The notes beneath the pieces are model-generated. The model did not search any database and was not told where the DNA came from. It saw nothing but the letters and a program-made list of their open reading frames with translations. Below, in pieces: positions 43,296 to 53,928 of a stretch of DNA of 64,000 bases; the stretch's first letter is position 1, and each line of letters begins with the position of its first letter. Source of the DNA: Bradyrhizobium sp. PSBB068 (GTDB taxonomy: Bacteria > Pseudomonadota > Alphaproteobacteria > Rhizobiales > Xanthobacteraceae); contig CP069300.1 in NCBI GenBank assembly GCA_016839165.1, positions 2,976,001-3,040,000 on the forward strand. The letters run 5' to 3'. A program made the translations under genes and the position numbers.

Positions 43296-44354
43296 CTAGT
43301 TCTTCAGTACGATGCGTCCCACGACTTTTCCGGCGCGCAACTCGTCGATCCATTTCTGGACGTCGGCCATCGGCTCTTCCTTCATCGGCGTCGGCTTGAT
43401 CTTGCCGGCGCGGGCGAGTGCCATCAGCTCCTGGCCTTCGGCCAGCGTCCCGACCATGAAGCCCTCGATGGTCATGCGCTTGTAGACCCACTGCACCATC
43501 GGCAGCGAGAAGTTGCCGCCCATCAGTCCGGACACCACGATCTTGCCGCCGCGTGCCACCGTCGACACCGCAAACGCCATCGACTTCTCGTTGCCGGCAA
43601 AGTCGACGACGCCGTCGAAGCCGCCGTCGCTCTCCTTCAGCATGCGCTTGACGACGTCGGGCTCTGCGGGATCGTAGGCGGCGGCCGCGCCGTTCTTCAG
43701 CGCGGTCTCACGCGCCGCGGGGCTGAGATCGGCAACCGTGATCGGCTGCTTGAACATCGCCTGCGCGAACGACAGGCCCATCATGCCGACGCCGCCGAGG
43801 CCGATCAGCAGCAGGTTGCGCTGGCGCGGACGATCCACCAGGCGCTTCAGCGCGCCATAGGCGGTGACGCCGGAGCACATCAGCGTGGCGGCCTGGTTGA
43901 CCGGCAGCGGATCGTAGTCGAGCAGGTACTTTGCGTCGGGCACCAGCACGTGGGTCGCAAAGCCGCCGTCGATGGAGACGCCGAGGAAGCGCTGCTTGAC
44001 GCAGAGATTCTCGTCGCCGGCGAGACAGTCGCGGCACTGGCCGCAGCCGATCCAGGGGAAGACCGCCTTATTGGTCCCGACCAGATCCTTCGCCGCATCG
44101 GGGCCGACCTCGTCGACAACGCCTGCGATCTCATGGCCGAGCGTGAAGGGCAGCGTCATGCCGCGGGTGGTGTCGAGCTTCTTGCCCCCGCCGAGATCGG
44201 CGTAGCCGTCCTGGATGTGGAGATCGGAATGGCACAGGCCGCAGCGCTCGATACGCACGAGCACTTCGCGTCCCTGCGGCTTCGGCGTGTCCACGATGGT
44301 TTCGCACAGCGGTGCATCGAACTTGACGAGGGATTGGCGAACCATACGCGCCAT
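43296..44354 (-). CDS. Zinc-dependent alcohol dehydrogenase (MDR superfamily)
   Basis: From the ATG at 44354 (GGAG nearby) the enzyme is 352 residues. Catalytic zinc ligands appear in RCGLCHSDLH and GHEIAGVV; the structural zinc is held by four cysteines in CGQCRDCLAGDENLC. The NAD(P)-binding motif is LLIGLGGVGMMG. These enzymes oxidise or reduce alcohols/aldehydes; substrate unknown. It lies only 19 bases after rsmA, apparently the last gene of the long lpt-surA-pdxA-rsmA transcript, though a metabolic link is not evident. Confidence 0.92.
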   Translation of the reverse strand: MARMVRQSLVKFDAPLCETIVDTPKPQGREVLVRIERCGLCHSDLHIQDGYADLGGGKKLDTTRGMTLPFTLGHEIAGVVDEVGPDAAKDLVGTNKAVFPWIGCGQCRDCLAGDENLCVKQRFLGVSIDGGFATHVLVPDAKYLLDYDPLPVNQAATLMCSGVTAYGALKRLVDRPRQRNLLLIGLGGVGMMGLSFAQAMFKQPITVADLSPAARETALKNGAAAAYDPAEPDVVKRMLKESDGGFDGVVDFAGNEKSMAFAVSTVARGGKIVVSGLMGGNFSLPMVQWVYKRMTIEGFMVGTLAEGQELMALARAGKIKPTPMKEEPMADVQKWIDELRAGKVVGRIVLKN

Positions 44355-44373
44355 TACGTTTTCTCCTGTTGTT

Positions 44374-45228
44374 CTATTTTGTGGACCGTATATCGGCCAA
44401 TTCACGTGCCATGGCAACAAAGCCTGTGACCGGAATGGTCTCGGCGCGCCGCGTCGCGTCGATACCGGCTGCGGCCGCAAGCCGCGCCGGATCGACCGAC
44501 AGCGATTTCAGGCTCTGGCGCAGCATCTTGCGGCGCTGGCCGAAGGCGGCGGCCGCAACCTGTTCGAGCATGCGGCGGTCGCACGGCTCGGGCGCAGCGC
44601 GCGGGATCAGGCGGACCACCGAGGACGTGACTTTCGGTTGCGGCACGAAGGCCGCGGGCGAAATGTCGAACAGGATCTTGGTCTCGGCGCGCCAGTTGGC
44701 GAGCACCGCGAGCCGGCCATACGCCTCCTCGTCCTCGTGGGCTGTGATGCGCTCGGCGACCTCGCGCTGAAACATCAGCACCATGGTGTCGTACCAGGGC
44801 GGCCATGGCTCGATCGACAGCCAGTCGACCAGAAGCTGGGTTGCGATGTTGTAGGGCAGGTTGGCGACGATCTTGGCCTTGCCGCCGTCAAGCAGGGGAC
44901 GAGGATCGAAATGCTGCGCATCGCCATGCACGATCTCGATGCGGCCGGGGTAGCGCTTGACGATATAGCCCAGTGCGTCGATCGCACGCTCGTCGCGCTC
45001 GACCGCGATCACGCGCCTGGCGCCCATCGCAAGCAACGCGCGCGTCAGTCCGCCGGGGCCGGGCCCGACCTCGATCACGGTGCAGTCTTCCAGCGGGCCC
45101 GCGGCGCGGGCGATCCGCGCGGTGAGATTGAGATCGAGCAGGAAATTCTGGCCGAGCGATTTGCGCGCCGACAGCGAGTGCTCGCGGATGATGTCGCGCA
45201 ACGGCGGCAGATCGTCGATCGCGCTCAC
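44374..45228 (-). CDS. rsmA: 16S rRNA (adenine1518/1519-N6)-dimethyltransferase
   Basis: RsmA (KsgA) dimethylates two adenines near the 3' end of 16S rRNA late in 30S assembly. The 284-residue protein has the start [19 protein letters not shown], the SAM motif [16 protein letters not shown] and the catalytic [14 protein letters not shown]. Its ATG lies directly against the pdxA stop codon, reproducing the surA-pdxA-rsmA order of E. coli. Confidence 0.97.
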   Translation of the reverse strand: MSAIDDLPPLRDIIREHSLSARKSLGQNFLLDLNLTARIARAAGPLEDCTVIEVGPGPGGLTRALLAMGARRVIAVERDERAIDALGYIVKRYPGRIEIVHGDAQHFDPRPLLDGGKAKIVANLPYNIATQLLVDWLSIEPWPPWYDTMVLMFQREVAERITAHEDEEAYGRLAVLANWRAETKILFDISPAAFVPQPKVTSSVVRLIPRAAPEPCDRRMLEQVAAAAFGQRRKMLRQSLKSLSVDPARLAAAAGIDATRRAETIPVTGFVAMARELADIRSTK

Positions 45229-46230
45229 TCAGCTTGACGCCGCGGCCATCCGCGCGGCGAGCCGCAGCGCGGCGATCAGGCTCGAGGGATTGGCCTTGCC
45301 GGTGCCGGCGATGTCGAATGCAGTGCCGTGATCGGGCGACGTCCGGACGAACGGCAGGCCCAGCGTGACGTTGACGGCGTCCTCGAACGCGACGGTCTTG
45401 ATCGGGATCAGCGCCTGGTCGTGATACATGCAGAGCGCGCAGTCATAGGTTTTTCGCGCCGCGGCGTGGAACATGGTGTCGGCCGGCAGCGGGCCACGGG
45501 CGGCGATGCCTTCGCGGCGCAGGATCTCGACCGCGGGCGCAACGATCTCGACATCTTCCATGCCGAGCGTGCCGTCTTCACCGGCATGCGGGTTGAGGCC
45601 GGCGACGGCGAGCCGCGGCGAGGCGAGGCCAAACCGCGCCTTCAGGTCCGCAACCACGATCCGCGCGGTCGACACGATCAGGTCGGTCGACAATTGCGCC
45701 AGCGCCTCGCGGACCGACACATGGATCGTCACCGGCACGACGGCGAGCGCCGGCGACCACAGCATCATCACCGGCTGCGGCGCGGCTCCGCCGCGGGCGG
45801 CGAGCTCGGCGAGGAATTCGGTGTGGCCGGGATGACGGAAGCCGGCGCGGTACAGCACGTTCTTGGCGATCGGATTGGTGACGACGGCGCTGGCCTTGCC
45901 GGCGGTGACGTCGGCGACGGCCTGACGGATCGACGCCAGCGCGGCATCTGCGCTGCTCCCGTCTGGCTTGCCCGGTCGTGCCGTCGCCGCGTTGCCGGTC
46001 GGAACGACGGGCAGGGCCCGTTCAAATGCCGCGGAGGCCTCTTCGGCGCTGACCTCGGCCAGCTCCACGGCAAGCCCGAGCGTCTTGGCGCGCTCGGCCA
46101 GGGATGCGAGGTCCCCAAGCAGATAGAACGGCGGCAGATCGAGTTCGCGGCGGCGCAACCATGCGGCGAGCGTGATGTCGGGGCCGATGCCTGCGGGCTC
46201 GCCGGATGTCAGTGCAAGAGGTTGAGCCAT
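45229..46230 (-). CDS. pdxA: 4-hydroxythreonine-4-phosphate dehydrogenase
   Basis: PdxA oxidises 4-phosphohydroxy-threonine in the DXP-dependent vitamin B6 route. The 333-residue enzyme shows [18 protein letters not shown] at the N-terminus, the metal-binding HPGHTEFLA, and the C-terminal signature [20 protein letters not shown]. It ends where rsmA begins and starts 17 bases after surA. Confidence 0.97.
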   Translation of the reverse strand: MAQPLALTSGEPAGIGPDITLAAWLRRRELDLPPFYLLGDLASLAERAKTLGLAVELAEVSAEEASAAFERALPVVPTGNAATARPGKPDGSSADAALASIRQAVADVTAGKASAVVTNPIAKNVLYRAGFRHPGHTEFLAELAARGGAAPQPVMMLWSPALAVVPVTIHVSVREALAQLSTDLIVSTARIVVADLKARFGLASPRLAVAGLNPHAGEDGTLGMEDVEIVAPAVEILRREGIAARGPLPADTMFHAAARKTYDCALCMYHDQALIPIKTVAFEDAVNVTLGLPFVRTSPDHGTAFDIAGTGKANPSSLIAALRLAARMAAASS

Positions 46231-46247
46231 GCGTCAACGATAGTCGA

Positions 46248-47204
46248 TCACCGCCCGCCTGGATATTCGATCATCGCGGCTTTTCGCACTTCCTGCAGGT
46301 AGGCCTTCGACTTCGCCTCGTACTTCTGCACGTACATCTTGTCCCGCATTTCACGCTTCTTCGGCGTGTCCACCGTGGTTGCCTTCCGACCACAAAGGGC
46401 GACCATCTCGATGCCCTGCTTGGTGAGTTCGGGCGGGGTAAGGTGGCCGACCGGGGTCTTGTCCAGGATGTCGCGCAGCGACTGCGGCAGGTCCGCCGAC
46501 GTCTTCACGACGATCTCGCGGATCGCTGCGTTGCGCATCGACTTGAAGAAGGTGTTGGCTTCCTCGCAACTGGTCACGCGCTCGCGCAGGGAGTCCGCTT
46601 CCTTGCGGCGAGCCTCGAACTCGGATTGCGGCGAGCCGCGGGGCACGATCAGCACGACCGGCTGCATCCTGTATTCGAAAGCTTCGGCGTCGGGGGCCTC
46701 GCCGGTCCCCTTGACCGCGGTGTCGACATCCTTTTCTCCGACCTGAAGGCTCTCCTTGAAACGGCCGCGGACCAGGCTGGTCCAGACCATGTCGGCCCGG
46801 ATGCGCTGCTTCAGCGTATCGGGCCTGATGCCCTTGCTCTCCAGCACCTTGGTCAGCTGATCGTTGTTCAGTCGCATCCGCTGCGCCATGCCGCCATAGG
46901 ACTGTTCGATGTCGTTGGCAGTGGGATCGACGCCGAATTTCTTAGCTTCCTTGATCTTCAGCTTCTCGTCGATCAGCTCGTCGAGGATGGCCTTTCGATC
47001 GGGGGACTTGCCGCCGGTCAGTGCGTTCAGCTTCGCGCGCTGCTCGATGTCGAAATTGGTGATGGGTTCGCCATTGACCATCACGGCGATGGTCTGGGCA
47101 TGCAGGCGCGCGCCGCCCCCCAGCAGGAGGAAAAGAGCCAGCAAGAAACTCAACAGGAGCGAGTGGCGGCGCGTCGGCGGGCTAGCGGTCGTTGGTGTGG
47201 TCAT
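46248..47204 (-). CDS. surA: SurA-type periplasmic chaperone/peptidyl-prolyl isomerase
   Basis: SurA escorts unfolded porins and LptD to the outer membrane. The 318-residue protein has a signal peptide (LLLSFLLALFLLLGGGARLH, then AQT) and the SurA N-terminal chaperone domain (VNGEPITNFDIEQRAKLNAL). One rotamase-like region follows (SADLPQSLRDILDKTPVGHL), against two parvulin domains in the 428-residue E. coli protein. Its position beside lptD and pdxA supports the name. Which of the two parvulin domains was lost is not clear by eye. Confidence 0.87.
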   Translation of the reverse strand: MTTPTTASPPTRRHSLLLSFLLALFLLLGGGARLHAQTIAVMVNGEPITNFDIEQRAKLNALTGGKSPDRKAILDELIDEKLKIKEAKKFGVDPTANDIEQSYGGMAQRMRLNNDQLTKVLESKGIRPDTLKQRIRADMVWTSLVRGRFKESLQVGEKDVDTAVKGTGEAPDAEAFEYRMQPVVLIVPRGSPQSEFEARRKEADSLRERVTSCEEANTFFKSMRNAAIREIVVKTSADLPQSLRDILDKTPVGHLTPPELTKQGIEMVALCGRKATTVDTPKKREMRDKMYVQKYEAKSKAYLQEVRKAAMIEYPGGR

Positions 47205-47281
47205 GTCAGCCGTTTAAACCAATTCAAGCCGGGGCCAAGGCCCGCGGGCAATACAAGCCCCCCTGATAGGCCCCTCACGCA

Positions 47282-49777
47282 CTACTGCATGCCAGCCGAA
47301 CTGCTGGTCGTGGAGGTCTGGGCGATCGTCCGCAGCCCGATCTGGAACATGAACGCGTGGCTGAGGACGGGCGGCTGCGAACCGGCTTGGTAGGTATAGG
47401 ACGTGACATAGTTGGCAGCCAGCACGAAGCAGTCGTCCACATAGCCCGCGCCCAAGGCATACTGGTTGATCTTGTTCGCTTCAAGGTCCCAGCGCGCCGC
47501 ACCCTGAACCACCCAGTTCGACGCCACCTTGATCGAACCGCTGGTGAGGATGCCCTCGCGGCGCGTCAGATAGCCGAGTTCCGGCTGCGCCGCATAATCG
47601 CCGTACGTCACGGCGACCGACCAGCGGTCGAAGTTCGCGCTTGCCGTCGCCTCGAACCGGTTGATGTTCCAGGTCGCCTCATCCATCCGCGTCCGGACGC
47701 TGAACGTATAGGTGCGGTTGGGCGAATAGGCGAGGCTTGCGACATAATCCGAGCGCGGGTTCTGCAAGCCGGAGTCGATGCCTGTGTTGGTGACGTCGGC
47801 GACCGCGAACGAGTTCAGGCCGAACATCTGGTAGGACTGTCCGAACATCCCCTTGATGCTGCCGCCATGGTCGAACTGCGTGGTGGCCTGCACGCCGACA
47901 TTGGCGCGGCTGCCGCCTTCGACGCGGTCATAGCCGGAGAACTTGTCGACCGAGAACAGGTTCGAGGTATCGAACACCAGGCTCTGCGCGTCCTCGTTCG
48001 GAAGCTTGCCGGCATTGGGCTCGTTGGGCCGGATGATGACCTGCGCGATCGGCTCGACCGTGGTCGTGCCCCACGGCTGCACATTGATGAACGGGTAGCG
48101 GTATTCGAGGCCGACGGTCGGCATCAGGCGGACCGTCTGGGTGTCGCCGACCGGCAGATAGCTGGAAACGCCCGGCTGGTTCGAGACGTCGGCGTTGATC
48201 GCATCAGCGCGGACGCTGGCGAACGGCGTCCAGATCTGGCCGAACGGGTCGGTGTAGGACTTGCGCCACTGCGCCTCGGCGGTCAGGCGGGTGTAGGTGC
48301 CCGGCATGCCACGCAGCAGGCACTGCGACGGCGTTCGCGCCATCGGATCGGCCGACGTGGTCAAGCACAGGCTGTTGGTGTTGGCGGTCGTCGTGATCGG
48401 ATCGAATACCGCGGTCTCGCGGGTCAGGTTGACGAAGTTCGTCTTGTAGCTGAACTCGCCGCCCAGGATATTCTGGTTGATCACGTTGTTGTAGTCGATG
48501 ACCGGCGCGACCACCGGAACCTGGTTCTGGTTACCCGAGTAGCTGAGATAATAGATCGCGCGCGCATCGAAGAAGCTGCGGTTGCCGACCCCGGTCAGAT
48601 AGAGCTGCGAGATCGCTTCCGTCGGCAGCGACAGGAACGATCCGAACGGGTCCTTGTACTGGGCGAGCCGGTAATCGGACATGAAGAAGTAGTCGGACAG
48701 CAGCACGCCGTCCCAACCCCAGACCCATTTGTCGTTCAGCGCGAACTGGCCCTTGGTGTCGACGCCCCAGCGGAACTGGCGGTCACCCGGCTGGCCGGTA
48801 AACTGCTTCTGGTCGAGCTGGTCGATGCCGTAAAGCCGGATCTGATAGGCGCCGTCATTAAAGCGTTGGCGGAATTCGGTCTGCAGCAGCACGCCCTGCT
48901 TGGACGTGATGCGCGGAGTGAAGGTCGCATCCATGTCAGGCGCGATCGCCCAGTAATAGGGCATTTCGACGCCGTAGCCGAATGCCGTGTAGCTGGTGAA
49001 GCCCGGCATCAGGAAGCCGCTCTTGCGCTTCACGGTCGGGTCGGGCGTCGAGAAGTAGGGCAGATACGCCATCGGAACGCCGAAGAATTCGAGCTGGGCG
49101 TTCTCGAAATAGAGCATCTTCTCGGTCTGGTTATGGATGATGCGCGCGCCCTTGACCTGCCAGAGCGGTGGCTTCTTCGGATCATCCTTACAGGGTGCGC
49201 AGGCGGTATAAACGCCGTTGTCGAACACCGTGTAATTGCCGCTCGACCGATCGGCGCGGGTCGCCGCCATGCGGGTCTGGTCTTCGGTGTCGACGCGCAG
49301 CGAATCGACGAACCCGTCGCGGTAGTCGTCGCTAAGGTCCATGATGTTGGCGTAGGTGATCTTGCCTTCCGCATCGGTCATGCGGATGTTGCCTTCGGCA
49401 TGAAGACGCTTGGTCTTCTGGTCGTAGATGACCTTGTCGGCCTCGACGCTGGTGCCGTTGTAGAACATCTGGACGTTGCCGACCGCCGAGATGCGCGAGT
49501 TGTTGTAGTCGTAATCGACCTCGGTCGCCTGAACGAGCATCTGCCCGTCATTCTTGGCCGGCGGACGGACCGGCTTCGGCGGACGCGGATTGTAGGTGAA
49601 CGCCTGCGCAGCAGCCGGCGTCGACACGACCACGTCGAGCGCGCTGACCACGACGAACGCGGCAAGCAGAGCGGAAATCGAAACGCCAAACGCGGCCATG
49701 CGGCTCCGTTGACGGCGCAGGGCACTGCGCCGCCCGAATGCAGGCGACATCAACTGGCGGGCGGCGACGGTAGCCAC
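47282..49777 (-). CDS. lptD: LPS-assembly protein LptD
   Basis: LptD is the outer-membrane beta-barrel that places LPS in the outer leaflet. The 831-residue product has a signal peptide (ending about AAAQAFTYN), an OstA-like periplasmic jellyroll (GQMLVQATEVDYDYNNSRIS, then AVGNVQMFYNGTSVEADKVI) and a long aromatic-rich barrel. The start is GTG at 49777: AGGAGG lies seven bases upstream and the GTG shares one base with the lptG TAG stop, so the genes are coupled. A later ATG would lose that ribosome-binding site. Confidence 0.95.
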   Translation of the reverse strand: MATVAARQLMSPAFGRRSALRRQRSRMAAFGVSISALLAAFVVVSALDVVVSTPAAAQAFTYNPRPPKPVRPPAKNDGQMLVQATEVDYDYNNSRISAVGNVQMFYNGTSVEADKVIYDQKTKRLHAEGNIRMTDAEGKITYANIMDLSDDYRDGFVDSLRVDTEDQTRMAATRADRSSGNYTVFDNGVYTACAPCKDDPKKPPLWQVKGARIIHNQTEKMLYFENAQLEFFGVPMAYLPYFSTPDPTVKRKSGFLMPGFTSYTAFGYGVEMPYYWAIAPDMDATFTPRITSKQGVLLQTEFRQRFNDGAYQIRLYGIDQLDQKQFTGQPGDRQFRWGVDTKGQFALNDKWVWGWDGVLLSDYFFMSDYRLAQYKDPFGSFLSLPTEAISQLYLTGVGNRSFFDARAIYYLSYSGNQNQVPVVAPVIDYNNVINQNILGGEFSYKTNFVNLTRETAVFDPITTTANTNSLCLTTSADPMARTPSQCLLRGMPGTYTRLTAEAQWRKSYTDPFGQIWTPFASVRADAINADVSNQPGVSSYLPVGDTQTVRLMPTVGLEYRYPFINVQPWGTTTVEPIAQVIIRPNEPNAGKLPNEDAQSLVFDTSNLFSVDKFSGYDRVEGGSRANVGVQATTQFDHGGSIKGMFGQSYQMFGLNSFAVADVTNTGIDSGLQNPRSDYVASLAYSPNRTYTFSVRTRMDEATWNINRFEATASANFDRWSVAVTYGDYAAQPELGYLTRREGILTSGSIKVASNWVVQGAARWDLEANKINQYALGAGYVDDCFVLAANYVTSYTYQAGSQPPVLSHAFMFQIGLRTIAQTSTTSSSAGMQ

Positions 49778-50874
49778 TACCCGTCCTCCTGGTACAGCAA
49801 GGCTAAGAAGCCGGTGAGGCTACCCACAACGACAGGCAACCACGCCGCAGCGATGGGATGCATCAACTCAGCCTTGCTCAAATCTTCAGTTACTTTCGAC
49901 AGCACGTAGAGCAGAAAGCCTGCGCCCACGCCACTCAAAACCATCTTCTGCACGCCGCCCATCCGAAAGAAGCGGAGGCTCACAGAAGCCGCCAACATCA
50001 CCATCGCAGCCAGCAAAAACGGCTGTGCGATCAGCTTGTGATACTGCAAGCGATAGCCAGCCGTCGCGAACCCTGAGCTCTCCGACGAGCGGATGTAGTT
50101 CGGCAGTTGCCAAAAGGACACAGTTTCGGGGGTGGAGAAACTGTTGCGCACCTGTGCCGGGGTGAGAGTGGTGGTCAAATAGAAGGTGTCCTGGTCCACC
50201 GGCGCCTTGTCGAGGGTGTATCGACGTACTCCCGTGAACACCCAGCGGCCTTCTTCGAGCGTCGCTTCGCGCGCTTCGATTCGCTCCTTGAACTGCAGCG
50301 CCGTATCGAATCGGAACACCGTCAGGCCGGTCAGCCGGACGCCCTGCTGCTCGCTGCGGGCCGCATTGATGATCGCCTGACCCTCGTCATTGATCTGGTT
50401 GAGCCAGAAGCCCGACGCGTCCTGAATGCCGCCGCCCGGCGCCGAGCCGAACAGTTCGGCCTCCATCCGTTTCGAGAGTTCGCGCAGATTGGCCGACACC
50501 GGATTGTAGGCGGTGGTCGCAAAGATGCCGAGTACGATCGCGCTGGCCAGCGCCGGCGAGATGAATTGCCAGGCCGAGACGCCGGCGGCGCGCGCCACGA
50601 CGAGCTCCAGCCGCCGCGACAGAGCGAGATAGCAGGTCATCGCGCCGATCAGCACGCAGAACGGCATCAGCTTTTCAAGCAGTTGCGGCACGCGAAACAG
50701 CGAAGTCTCGGCGACGGTGATGGCGGATGCGCCGACCAGGCTGGATGTCTTGCGCACCATCTCGATGTAATCGACCAGCACGAGCAGCACGAAGATGCCC
50801 GCGAACACGCCGACCGCCGCGATCACGAATCGGCCGGCGAAATAGCGCCCGAGCGTATTTGTGACCATGCTCAT
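49777..50874 (-). CDS. lptG: LPS export ABC transporter permease LptG
   Basis: LptG and LptF form the inner-membrane channel that extracts LPS, driven by LptB. The 365-residue protein has the family start NTLGRYFAGRFVIAAVGVFA, three plus three membrane helices and a periplasmic jellyroll between them. DYIEMVRKTS and the C-terminal GVGAGFLLYVLSKVTEDLSK are typical of LptG. Its ATG overlaps the lptF stop by four bases. Confidence 0.95.
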   Translation of the reverse strand: MSMVTNTLGRYFAGRFVIAAVGVFAGIFVLLVLVDYIEMVRKTSSLVGASAITVAETSLFRVPQLLEKLMPFCVLIGAMTCYLALSRRLELVVARAAGVSAWQFISPALASAIVLGIFATTAYNPVSANLRELSKRMEAELFGSAPGGGIQDASGFWLNQINDEGQAIINAARSEQQGVRLTGLTVFRFDTALQFKERIEAREATLEEGRWVFTGVRRYTLDKAPVDQDTFYLTTTLTPAQVRNSFSTPETVSFWQLPNYIRSSESSGFATAGYRLQYHKLIAQPFLLAAMVMLAASVSLRFFRMGGVQKMVLSGVGAGFLLYVLSKVTEDLSKAELMHPIAAAWLPVVVGSLTGFLALLYQEDG

Positions 50875-52037
50875 GCGGTTGCCTGCCTCCGGAACAGCCG
50901 CGCAATGCGCTCGTTGTTTCTGTTGATGGCTTCCATCAGCCGCGGCGGCGGCTCGACGACGACGCCGCCGATGATCATCCAGAGGCCGACGCCGATGCCG
51001 GCGAACAGCATCAGATATTGCACGAGGGCCGCGATCGGCGTTTTCACCGCCATCACCGAGCAGGCGAATCCGACCATGCGCAGGCCGAACACCGCAAACA
51101 CCGAGCCGCCGATCGAGAAATTGCGGCTCTGGCGCGTGGTGCGCGGCGCGCCGAGAAAGGCAAAGGTGAGGGCCGCGAACGCAAACGGATAGATCGGCGC
51201 CATGAAGCGATCATGCAGCTCCGCGAAGAACTGGCCTGACAGCTGCTGATAGGTCTGATCGTTCTCGTCCGGCCACATCAGCTCCCAGAGATAACGCTCG
51301 CGAATTCCGAGCGTGACGTCGCGCCCTTGCGAGAATTTCGACATGTCGAAGGCGTAGCGCTGAAACACCACCAGCGTCGGATCGCGCTTGCCGGCTTCGA
51401 ATCGCTCGAGATTGCCGTCCTCCAGCACGAGATATGAGCCGCTCTCGTTCTTCAGCACGGTGCCGTGGTCGGCGACGATGGTAACGCGCTGCTGCGGATC
51501 GCGGCGATCGTCGACGAAAACGCCGCCGAGCACGCCGCCGGGCAGCCGTTCGCGGATCCGAATCGTCAGGTTCTGATCGAGTTGGGCGAAGCGGCCGGGT
51601 TGCAGGATGTTGGTGAGGACGTCGGCGGTGATCTCGGCATCCCATTGCTTGATCCGGCGCATGCCGTCGGGGGCGAGATAGGCGCCGATGAAGGCGACCA
51701 GCGCGGCGACCACGCAGGTGGCATAGAAGAATGGGTAGAACAGCCGGAACGGCGAGAAGCCGGCTGCGTTCATCACGATGATCTCGGAATCGGTCGCGAG
51801 CTTGTTCAGCGTGTGGGAGATCGCGATCATCAGTGCGATCGGGGCGATGATCAGGACCAGGGCCGGGATCACGAGGCCAGTGATGCCGAGGAAGGTGAGG
51901 ATGGTCTGACCCTGGCTGGTCATCAGGTCGATGCCGCGCAACGCCTGGGTAATCCAGATCACCCCGGTGAGGCTGACCAGGACAAGCGCAAACGACGACA
52001 GCGTCGTTTTGAAGATGTACTTGTCGATCGACCCCAT
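50871..52037 (-). CDS. lptF: LPS export ABC transporter permease LptF
   Basis: From the ATG at 52037 (MGSIDKYIFKTTLSSFALVL) the product is 388 residues, with LptF/G membrane topology and the periplasmic domain containing GVFVDDRRDPQQRVTIVADH. It leads the lptF-lptG-lptD-surA-pdxA-rsmA run. The frame is open another 37 codons upstream, but that segment is Arg/Gly-rich and lies in the divergent promoter region. Confidence 0.94.
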   Translation of the reverse strand: MGSIDKYIFKTTLSSFALVLVSLTGVIWITQALRGIDLMTSQGQTILTFLGITGLVIPALVLIIAPIALMIAISHTLNKLATDSEIIVMNAAGFSPFRLFYPFFYATCVVAALVAFIGAYLAPDGMRRIKQWDAEITADVLTNILQPGRFAQLDQNLTIRIRERLPGGVLGGVFVDDRRDPQQRVTIVADHGTVLKNESGSYLVLEDGNLERFEAGKRDPTLVVFQRYAFDMSKFSQGRDVTLGIRERYLWELMWPDENDQTYQQLSGQFFAELHDRFMAPIYPFAFAALTFAFLGAPRTTRQSRNFSIGGSVFAVFGLRMVGFACSVMAVKTPIAALVQYLMLFAGIGVGLWMIIGGVVVEPPPRLMEAINRNNERIARLFRRQATA

Positions 52038-52407
52038 CGCTACCGCACGACCCCCACGACCCCCCTGGCGCAACCAAGCGCGCGGCTTTCGACCAATCCC
52101 GTCAACCCGGGTTCCCCTATGGTCGAGCCGCGGACCCGTCCGGCTCACTCTCGCTTCACACTCTCACTACCATCCCTTTGATCCGTCAACAAAATGGCCG
52201 AGCCAAGGCACGCTAAATTTATGGTTAATTAATCGCTTTTGTGGCCTTCCGGCCACTCCGGCGCTTGGCAGCGGCGCAGCCGGCAGGTCATAGTGTGGTC
52301 ACAAGCCCGGTCCGGGGTGTTCCGGACCGCCATCGCAATGCTCACCCCGCGTGCCGGAAGGACCGCCTCAGGTCCGAGCAACACCCTGAGTTCTGGAGGA
52401 TTTTCCT
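52038..52407. other. Divergent promoter region between lptF and pepA
   Basis: No gene is supported. The AT-rich block TAAATTTATGGTTAATTAAT (52214-52233) is the likely core promoter zone for one or both directions. A small perfect hairpin GTGGCC-TTCC-GGCCAC lies at 52241-52256, within the predicted pepA leader. Confidence 0.45.
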
Positions 52408-53910
52408 ATGTCCGACGCCGTCAAGGTCGGCTTTGTCCCATTCTCCGCGTCCGCTCGCGGCATCCTGGTCGCCTTTTGCGACGAGCAATTGAAGCTGGGG
52501 GCTGCCACAAGGAAGGCGCTGGGAGCTGCCGCGGAGACGGTCAAGCGGGCTGCTGCCGCCAACCAGTTCAAGGGCAAGAGTGGGGGAGCGCTGGATATCC
52601 TGGCTCCGGAGGGAATCAAGGTCGAGCGGCTGATCGTGATCGGCACCGGCAAGGCGGCCGACCTCAAGGAGAAGGATCTGCTCAAATTCGGCGGCGTGGT
52701 GGCCGGCAAGCTCAACGCCGGCAGTGCTGCGATGACCGTCCTTGCGGAACTGCCCGATGCGGCGATGACCGCGGGGCAGGCAGCTTCAATCGCCACCGGC
52801 ATCCGCCTGCGCGCCTACAAGTTCGACCGCTACAAGACCAAGAAGAAGGACGGCGAGGACGGCGCCGTGCGGGCCGACGTCTCGATCGCCGTCGACGACG
52901 TCGCTGCCGCCAGAAAGGCCTTTGCGCCGGAATCGTCGATCGTCGACGGCGTGAATCTGGCGCGTGAACTCGTCAACGAGCCGCCGAACGTGCTGTACCC
53001 CGAAGAGTTCGCACGCCGCGCCAGCCAGCTCCGTAAGCTCGGCGTCACCGTCGAGGTGCTCGACGTCAAGGCGATGACCAAGCTCGGCATGGGCGCGCTG
53101 CTCGGTGTCGGGCAGGGCTCGGCGCGGCCGAGTCGCACCGTGATCATGCGCTGGAACGGCGGCAAGAAGAGCGAGGCGCCGGTCGCGTTCGTCGGCAAGG
53201 GCGTCTGCTTCGATACCGGCGGTATCTCGATCAAGTCGGCGGGCGGCATGGAGGACATGAAGGGTGATATGGGCGGTGCAGCCTGCGTCGTCGGCCTGAT
53301 GCACGCGCTCGCGGCGCGCAAGGCACGCGTCAACGCGGTCGGCGCCATCGGCCTTGTCGAGAACATGCCCGATGGCAACGCACAGCGTCCCGGCGACATC
53401 GTCACCTCGATGTCGGGCCAGACCATCGAAATCATCAACACCGACGCCGAGGGGCGGCTCGTGCTCGCCGACGTGCTCTGGTACGTCGCCAAGAAGTGTA
53501 AGCCGAAATTCATGGTCGATCTCGCGACGCTGACCGGCGCGATCATGGTCGCGCTCGGCACCGATCACGCCGGCCTGTTCTCCAACAATGACGAGCTTGC
53601 CGAGCGCCTCGCCAAAGTCGGCGTCGAGACCGGCGAGAAAGTCTGGCGCATGCCGCTCGGTCCCGAATACGACAAGCAGATCGACTCGCAATTCGCCGAC
53701 ATGAAGAATACCGGCGGACGCAACGGCGGTTCGATCACGGCAGCGCAGTTCCTTCAGCGTTTCGTCGACGGCACGCCCTGGGCCCATCTCGACATCGCCG
53801 GCACCGCGATGGGCGCTCCGAAGACCGAGATCAACCAGAGCTGGGGTTCGGGTTACGGCGTCCGGCTGCTCGATCGGCTGGTTTCAGAGTATTATGAAGC
53901 CAGGAAGTAA
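52408..53910 (+). CDS. pepA: Leucyl aminopeptidase (M17)
   Basis: PepA is a cytosolic hexameric di-zinc aminopeptidase that in E. coli also binds DNA. The 500-residue protein carries the M17 signature NTDAEGRL (residues 344-351) and metal ligands in [15 protein letters not shown] and [29 protein letters not shown] and [10 protein letters not shown] complete the active site. GGAGGATTTTCCT precedes the ATG. It is divergent from lptF and followed by holC, matching the E. coli pepA-holC / lptFG arrangement. Confidence 0.97.
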   Translation: MSDAVKVGFVPFSASARGILVAFCDEQLKLGAATRKALGAAAETVKRAAAANQFKGKSGGALDILAPEGIKVERLIVIGTGKAADLKEKDLLKFGGVVAGKLNAGSAAMTVLAELPDAAMTAGQAASIATGIRLRAYKFDRYKTKKKDGEDGAVRADVSIAVDDVAAARKAFAPESSIVDGVNLARELVNEPPNVLYPEEFARRASQLRKLGVTVEVLDVKAMTKLGMGALLGVGQGSARPSRTVIMRWNGGKKSEAPVAFVGKGVCFDTGGISIKSAGGMEDMKGDMGGAACVVGLMHALAARKARVNAVGAIGLVENMPDGNAQRPGDIVTSMSGQTIEIINTDAEGRLVLADVLWYVAKKCKPKFMVDLATLTGAIMVALGTDHAGLFSNNDELAERLAKVGVETGEKVWRMPLGPEYDKQIDSQFADMKNTGGRNGGSITAAQFLQRFVDGTPWAHLDIAGTAMGAPKTEINQSWGSGYGVRLLDRLVSEYYEARK

Positions 53911-53928
53911 GAGAGTGTCGGCGCGCGC

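Noticed and set aside
47357..49909. An 850-codon frame opposite lptD
   Set aside because: Antisense shadow of lptD with Arg/Val/Asp-rich composition and no recognisable motif.
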